Shown: piece by piece, positions 58,411 through 64,000 of the stretch
Layout of the letters: each line of letters begins with the position of its first letter
Numbering within the stretch: the first letter of the stretch is position 1
NCBI GenBank assembly: GCA_028554755.1
Contig: JAPTOF010000021.1
Coordinates: 5,867,001-5,931,000, forward strand
Reading direction: 5' to 3'
DNA length: 64,000 nt
From: Cordia subcordata
Taxonomy: Eukaryota > Streptophyta > Magnoliopsida > Boraginales > Cordiaceae
The notes under the pieces: model-generated
What the model saw: only the letters and a program-made list of their open reading frames with translations
What the model was told of the DNA's origin: nothing
Databases searched by the model: none
Program-made: the position numbers and the translations under genes

Positions 58411-58854
58411 ATAGGCACTACATTTTTTCAAATGTTTTAAGAGATTTTGATTGCATACGGGCTTAAAGACAAGTGTTTAAACTTAGTTTTTCAAAAGGAA
58501 AGTTTGAGCTTTGAAAGTTTTTCAAACACATATCAAACTCTCTGATGGACAAGGTTATGCAATCGTGATGCAAGACCTCAATCATCATCAGTGGAGCTTG
58601 AGTAGGACGTGGTCTCAGCATGAGGTCAGCCACATGTACCAGAGCTCGACCTTAGGGAAGTTCAATATTCTTTGACAAAGGCGCGAGCAACCACCATAAT
58701 GGCACCTTGCCTACCAGTAAGCTAATTTTGAAAAATCTTACCAAAACTACCCCTTTTTGCTGCAACCCACTTGATCTTATCCATTCCCTACATTTTAAAT
58801 TTTAAGTTTCAAGCTTTTTGATGTTTCTAGCAGCTATTTTTGAGCTTTTGCATG

Positions 58855-58962
58855 TATGTTTGTATGTCTGTGTGTATGTATATACGTATACATATATGTC
58901 TGCATGTACATATATATATACATATATATATGTATGTATGTATATAAACACACACACACACA
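58855..58962 (+). repeat. TGTA/TA/CA compound microsatellite
   Basis: Mixed (TGTA), (TA) and (CA) units. The minus-strand frames over it are repeat artefacts. Confidence 0.9.
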
Positions 58963-59463
58963 TTTAATTTGAACCAAATAACAACAACATTGCACACATT
59001 TTGAAGCAATTCTTAGGATCAATAATTGTAATAAAAAATTCCGGCTTTGTGCTTATTCTTTTTAAGTGTCACTTTGAAATATTCAATTATACTTTGTAAA
59101 AGGTTGAGGTGAGTGTATCATGAATCAAAAACACTAAATTAAAGTGAGGATTGGGTTTTTAACTCGAATTGGGTAGGATTCAAGTGGTGAAAACGTTAGT
59201 TTGTGATAAGCCAACTATTGAAGAATAGAGTTGTTTCTAGTGAAATTGGTTGAAATTCTCAAACGAAAAGCTTGAAAATTGGATGTAGGCTTGTGTCAAA
59301 CCAATATAAATCTTGGTGTTTGTGTTTGCTTCCTTTTTATTGCATTTTGGTTTCAAATTTGCTTTTCATGCCAAGTGCTTGATAAAAAGGTCTCAATCAA
59401 AGACAAAATTAAAAGCTTCAATTTTCACCTTATTCAACCTCCTTTCCCCCACCCCATGTAACA

Positions 59464-60474
59464 GGTGCGTTTCCCATTAACATTGTGACATTTGGAAAAC
59501 ATTCTCAATAAGAAATTTTTACAAAAAATACATTTTACTATTGGAAATATTATTTAAATTTAAGAAAAAATATAAATTATAAAAATAAAAATATTAAAAT
59601 TAAAATTAACAAAAATTTAAGATTGAAACTTCCAAAAACCTTGTTCTATATAATGCCATTAGTTAGTTAGTGAATAGCATATCATATAGGTTCCTATTGA
59701 TGCCATTAGACTTGTTAGATGAGATGTACCTAAATCATTCAATTCTTTCTGATTTATGTCTTATCTTGACCTAGATAGATACAAGTACAAATTACTTATA
59801 TTATGTTCTTTGTCGAGCCAGAGATTTGTAAAGACATTGTAAATGACTAGTAAAATATCATCAAGAAAGTGGCCCCTAACTTCAGAATTATTATTATATT
59901 AGGTTGTGTAAGTGTTTTAATTTAGTTATGTAATTGAGCCAGAGATTTGTAATTGATTGCAATGTACGCATTATTGGTTAGTTGAAAGTAAGCTAGTTGA
60001 TAATAAGAAGTAGTTGGGGAGATAAAATAGGCTTGTTGGTTGGGCTTTGAGGCTTATTGGTCATAGAAAATGATGGTGATGCTAAAGAAGAAGAATTCTA
60101 GCTATCTTTGTTGACTTACGGTGATTCTTTCATGTGCTTGGTGTTAAATTTGAGTAAAAATTACTCAATGAGTAAATATTACTAATTAGAATTCCTATTG
60201 TGTTCCTTTCTTAGCTTAGTATTTTTTGTCTAGTTAATTTTTCTCTTGAAATGCACATATGTTGATAGATTATGTATAGTTTGTGAATTTCTAAATTTAG
60301 TTCTAGTCTCTTTCAGTATACTCTGGACCTTTCTTTTACATGTAAAAAAACCATATGTATTAGTCCAGAAATATTTTTTTATCATTTCAATGATTAAATA
60401 AGGTGGTCTTTTAATCATCATACATTCTTTTCCTAATAGTACTCTGTAAAAGGCCTTCTACTTGGATTAATTGT
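59464..60474. other. Intergenic, nothing recognised
   Basis: AT-rich. A 17-bp phrase, gagccagagatttgtaa, occurs twice (59815 and 59938). No gene-like signal. Confidence 0.5.
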
Positions 60475-60758
60475 ATACGTATAGTCTGCCTTTTGTATCA
60501 CCTAACAACTTACTGTTGTCAACAATCAATGGCACTGGTGCTGTGATTGAGGCCATATATTTGTTGACGTAACTCATATTTGCACCTAAGAAGGAGAAAG
60601 GAAAGATTTTGGGACTACTAACTCTTGCCCTGGCAATATTTGCAGCTATTACTTTAGTTTCCCTACTTGCTCTCTAAAGGAAAAACAAAAAGTTGTTCTA
60701 CAGTCTTGTTGCTTCAATCTTCTCCATTATCATGTACGCTTCACCTCTAACCATTATT
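60475..60758 (+). pseudogene. SWEET (MtN3/saliva) sugar transporter exon remnant
   Basis: One frame reads SLPFVSPNNLLLSTINGTGA, VIEAIYLLT, stop, LIFAPKKEKGKILGLLTLAL, AIFAAITLVSLLAL, stop, RKNKK, then SIFSIIMYASPLTII. NGTGAVIE, F-A-P-K-K-E-K-x-K-I-L-G and the S-I-I-M-Y-A-S-P-L motif, including the conserved proline, identify the central exon of a SWEET sugar uniporter (end of the first MtN3 repeat, the linker helix and start of the second). Two TAA stops sit in frame. The exon ends at a usable GT (ccattatt|gtaaac), so it is a genomic, not retrocopied, remnant. I could not find the neighbouring exons within 1.5 kb on either side. Confidence 0.85.
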
Positions 60759-62546
60759 GTAAACATTCAACAATTCCTTTTATATTATTATTATTTTTTT
60801 ATTTTTTGATTTTGCTAGCTAATTATGTTCAAACTCTTCTTTTTTGGAATCTATTATTTTATTTTTCTACACTAATACTTGTTTTTACCAAATAATTTAC
60901 AAATCAATTTCAACTTTACATGTCTTATTTTCTTTTTTTTTTTCCTTGGCAAGCTCTCCAGAAATTCCATTTAGTTAAATGTCTGTTCGGAGTGATACAT
61001 GATTATGATCATCAAGAGCCTTGATCATATATTTTTGTATGTGTGTCAAAGTTATGTCTAATTGTTCTCAATGGAGACTCCTCACATTTATGCTACATGG
61101 AGTTGAGAACACTCAGGTAAACTACTTAGCTGATCCTTATGAGTTCAGCATTTTTCCCTCCGAATTCTATAAATAATGTAGCAAACATAGACTATTCATT
61201 ATTATGCTACAAGAAGTTAATTCTGTAGATCTTGACGCATCTCTGAAGAAAAGGCTAATGGTAACCCCTTATCTAGAGAAGCTATCAGACATGAAACACA
61301 CACAAGATGCTCGAGTTTAGTCCTGTTGTTACTCCATGCTTATCAACTTGTGAATTAAACATCATTAATTTGCATAGCTATTTACATTTTGAACTTCAAG
61401 GAAATAATAAATAGCACTGTTAAGCATTTTCTTTTGGACCTCAAACATCATTCATATAAGCATTCGTGCATTCTTTTCACGTCTTGTCTATCATAAAGTT
61501 ATTGAGCCATCATTTTTTTTTCAAGTCTCTTAAGTAGATTACTTATATTTTGTTATTGATGGATACAAGCATGATATTAAACATGTAAATGGATACAAGT
61601 GTGAGTCTTTCTTTGGCTTCCAAATCAATAAGGAAGAGGAATAAAAGTAATAACAAATGAAGTTCATTCCAATCCGTTTGACCTTAATTTGGAATGCTCA
61701 AAATATTGCTCTTGCAAGAGCTTGTTTAACTTTCAATTTGAAAAATCCAATTCACTTTGTTAAATCAATCAACTTATGACATTAAAAGAAAAAGAAAAGA
61801 AAAGAACAAAGAGAAAGTCTGCTCCATGTGAACACATCGCTTCATCATCCACCTCTAAAGGTTTTTTTATTGCATTTAATTTTTTCTAGGTCAAGTTTTT
61901 CATATTAACAAACTTAGTAGGATAAATTAAAGTTTCATTTGTTTGGTTGAGTGTTTGCATGGATTCAACAGTTCTTTCTTTCTCTTTTTTTTTTATTTTT
62001 CTTCTTCTTATTCTAGTTCATGTTGTTTGTTTTAGATAAATTTTTCAAAAGCCTTGTTCTATTTGTGTTAGGTGTTTATGTGGATATGAATATTTCTTTT
62101 TAATTTTTATAGCAGAATTCATTAAGACTTAAACTCTAGACCTTTTTCTACTTATGAAACTAAACTACTTGTTCTAAGAGATCCATAGTGATGCATCAAG
62201 GTAACCAAGATCAGTAAAGAAATAGGCCTTAAGTGGTTTAACAAATTATATTGATCTTAGTTAGTGTATTGTTGTGTTTCACCTTGATCTTTCGAAAGTT
62301 GGTAGTTCTTGGATTTAGTAATACCATGTATATTTTTAAAATATGGAATCTAGTCAAGCTATTTATCTAGCTATATCAATTGTGAAGTTTTTTTCTCACC
62401 TGGTAAATAGAATTTTATAAGAGCTATTGCATGTTTTTAATCTAATGTCTTGCCTGCTAAAAGCAAAGATAACCTAAAGTTTTTTTCAAGCTTTTCCTCT
62501 TTTTAGCTTTTTTTCTCTCATTGTGGCAAAATGTCAGACATCTTTA
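60759..62546. other. Intergenic, nothing recognised
   Basis: AT-rich with poly-T tracts. No supported exon, repeat pair or RNA gene. Confidence 0.5.
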
Positions 62547-62777
62547 GAGCCTGTTTGGATTGGCTTTTTTTAAGGAAAAAATACTTTTTTCTTGAAAAAG
62601 TTACATTAAATTTGCAAGAACTATTTGATTTGGCTTCCAAAAAAGCTGAAATTCTATAAAAAAAAAAAACTCAAATACAGATTTTTTTAAAAGCCAAAAT
62701 TTTCAGCTTCTAAAAAAACTATTTTTTAAAAGTTGTTAAAAAAAGTGCTTTTGAAAAAAGCCAATCCAAACGGGCCC
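62547..62777. mobile_element. Tourist-like MITE (PIF/Harbinger)
   Basis: 231 bp with terminal inverted repeats GAGCCTGTTTGGATTGGCTT (left) and, reversed, GGGCCCGTTTGGATTGGCTT (right), 18 of 20 matching. It is flanked by TTA at 62544-62546 and 62778-62780, the 3-bp target typical of PIF/Harbinger. The interior is A/T-rich and could fold into a hairpin. Confidence 0.85.
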
Positions 62778-63169
62778 TTAGATGCTCTTGGATGAGTTGA
62801 AAAGCATTTAGTTACGAGAATCTTATCCATTTACAATTCTTGGTTCCTAGATGTAGCATATTGTGAAGTTTCAAAATGCAAACATTTAGTTATGAGAATC
62901 TTATATACTTGTGCTAAGAGTTCTTCTTCCTCTTTTAATGTGTTCAATATTATGAAGTTTGATATTTTGTTCAATTCTCCATTTGATGGATCTAGTGGAT
63001 TGGAAAAGAAAGAAGGGATATAGATAAGGGATGTGGTTCTTTTTACATGTTTGACATTGCACATTTGCCTCAGTCCAAATTTGAGTATTTGGTTTTATAT
63101 GCTTATATTTTGTTGTTTCAATCATAAGAACTTATTATATAACTAGAGATTTGGAACAGGTCAAGGAAT

Positions 63170-63887
63170 ATGGGTAGATCAAAGAATGCTTTCTTTGTTG
63201 TTTCAAGAAAAAGATTTCGTGATGAAGGGCCAATGAGTGAACCAATATCAGTTGCCTCTAAGGAGGTGGAATCAAGTAATATATTTATTATATATTTTAA
63301 AAAGTTTATGATTGTATTTCAAACTGTACTGAACTTATTGCAGCAAGCTCTTCAAGCACAAGGAGGAGGGGTTAAGCAAAATGTATAGACATACAAACCC
63401 TTAAACTTGATTTGACTGCACCTCTGGAGTTCAACAATATAAACCAACCTGTTTCCGCTAATACAGAAAAGTTGTAAAGCTACATGGGCTTTCTTGTAAG
63501 GAAATTTTGCTCTATCAATGTCACTAATGATTGGATAAAAGTAGGTGATGACTTAAAGGATAAACATTTTAGGCTTATGGAGGTGAGATATTTGTCATTT
63601 GCTTGGAAGATAAGATAAATTACTTGGTTTAATTGATTTTTGCATGTTCAAAAGTTCAGATTATCTTCTTCTAGGCAAAGTTCTCCTATGGCATTTCTAA
63701 AGAAGAAATCCGATGGTTTCTCGCTCAATCAATTAGAATGAAATTGAGAAATCACATAATTGAACTGATGAGAAGATATTTTAGTGACAATCTATCGATG
63801 GAAGAGAACTTTAAAAGAAAGCCCAACGGTATGGATGCTCGTCAATGGCAAGAATTGGTTAGATTTTTCATGTCACCTGAAGGACAA
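63170..63887 (+). pseudogene. Transposase_24 (Ptta/En/Spm)-like gene, partial, two stops
   Basis: Plus-strand exons 63170-63275, 63344-63582 and 63675-63887, joined by GT..AG introns of 68 and 92 nt that keep one frame. Exon 1 starts MGRSKNAFFVVSRKRFRDEG (basic, nuclear-signal-like). Exon 2 has LDLTAPLEFNNINQPVSANT, GFLVRKFCSINVTNDWIKVG and DDLKDKHFRLME. Exon 3 has AKFSYGISKEEIRWFLAQSI, MKLRNHIIELMRRYFSDN and GMDARQWQELVRFFMSPEGQ. The N-Q-P-V-G, D-W, W..L..I..K-F and R-x-D-x-x-Q-W..L-V..W..S-E-E-x patterns fit the Transposase_24 family, found in CACTA-associated and host-derived plant genes of unclear function. TAA stops lie at 63373-63375 and 63475-63477. Further exons lie beyond the window. 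The start could also be earlier, because an acceptor-like ggaacag|gt precedes it. Confidence 0.72.
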
Positions 63888-64000
63888 GTAATAACTTTAA
63901 TTTGTCCCATTTATATGTGTTTCTTTTATACTTTTTATATCTTATGCATTTCATTTTCCTATCATAAGATTTTGATACTCGCGGCAAAGAGAATCGTTCT

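Larger units (their letters stand above)
57968..59463 (+). repeat. SIRE-type copia 3' LTR
   Basis: It starts TGTTAGCATTATCC and ends CCCCATGTAACA, 1496 bp. It carries an internal 64-bp tandem duplication (58283-58410) and a complex microsatellite (58855-58962). It resembles the truncated LTR at 3897-5090. No internal gag-pol is present on its left apart from the extra ORF. Confidence 0.8.

Noticed and set aside
58827..59022. Overlapping minus-strand frames rich in Tyr, Ile and His
   Set aside because: Translation of a compound microsatellite inside the SIRE LTR.
60990..61040. Next SWEET exon (reads like M-I-M-I-I-K-S)
   Set aside because: The match is only seven residues, with no conserved continuation and no splice acceptor of quality. 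Chance cannot be excluded.

Overview
The window is nuclear DNA of a flowering plant, most likely a eudicot. It is AT-rich, has spliced genes with GT..AG introns, and is dominated by old, nested LTR retrotransposons of typical plant lineages (Athila and Tat of Ty3/gypsy, SIRE-like Ty1/copia). The species cannot be named from sequence alone. Only one apparently intact host gene is visible: a three-exon pollen receptor-like kinase (PRK family) on the minus strand at 44244-49552.

Layout. 1-6000: a Tat-type LTR cut by the window start, an inverted Athila-type solo-like LTR with a tRNA-derived SINE inside it, a decayed Tat gag/protease stretch, a SIRE-like LTR, then the truncated 5' LTR of Athila-type element A. 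6012-21216: element A (PBS, gag, protease, RT, RNase H, integrase), split inside its RT by the complete 10.6-kb Athila-type element B (8693-19286), which has two LTRs, a tRNA-Asp-type PBS and a perfect GAGAT target duplication. 21217-28337: a minus-strand SIRE-type copia element (C) with an extra 3' ORF, truncated at its 5' side by an inverted Tat-type LTR (28342-30414). 30620-42425: a plus-strand Tat-lineage pol (RT end, RNase H, second RNase H, integrase), a long AT-rich and LTR-like insertion, the integrase C-terminus, then an antisense, intron-bearing plant mobile domain (PMD) ORF that is itself broken by a copia fragment, then an LTR-like end.

44244-49552 is the PRK gene. Its introns have been colonised by a hAT-like MITE exactly at the intron 2 splice acceptor, a Mutator-like element in intron 1, a degenerate inverted-repeat element, and a field of short degenerate repeats. 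52263-59463 is again retroelement debris: LTR-like blocks, two tandem copies of a Tat-type LTR end, a copia LTR carrying a second SINE, and a SIRE-type extra ORF with its 3' LTR. 60475-63887 holds a single-exon SWEET sugar-transporter remnant, a Tourist-like MITE, and a multi-exon Transposase_24 (Ptta/En/Spm)-like gene with two in-frame stops that runs toward the window end.

Nearly all retroelement frames contain stops or frameshifts. Many stops in element B look like C-to-T or G-to-A changes. The PRK gene is the only coding unit for which I can draw an unbroken spliced frame. The most interesting items are the hAT insertion that duplicated the PRK splice acceptor, the Tat element with an antisense PMD ORF, and the dated nesting order of the transposons.
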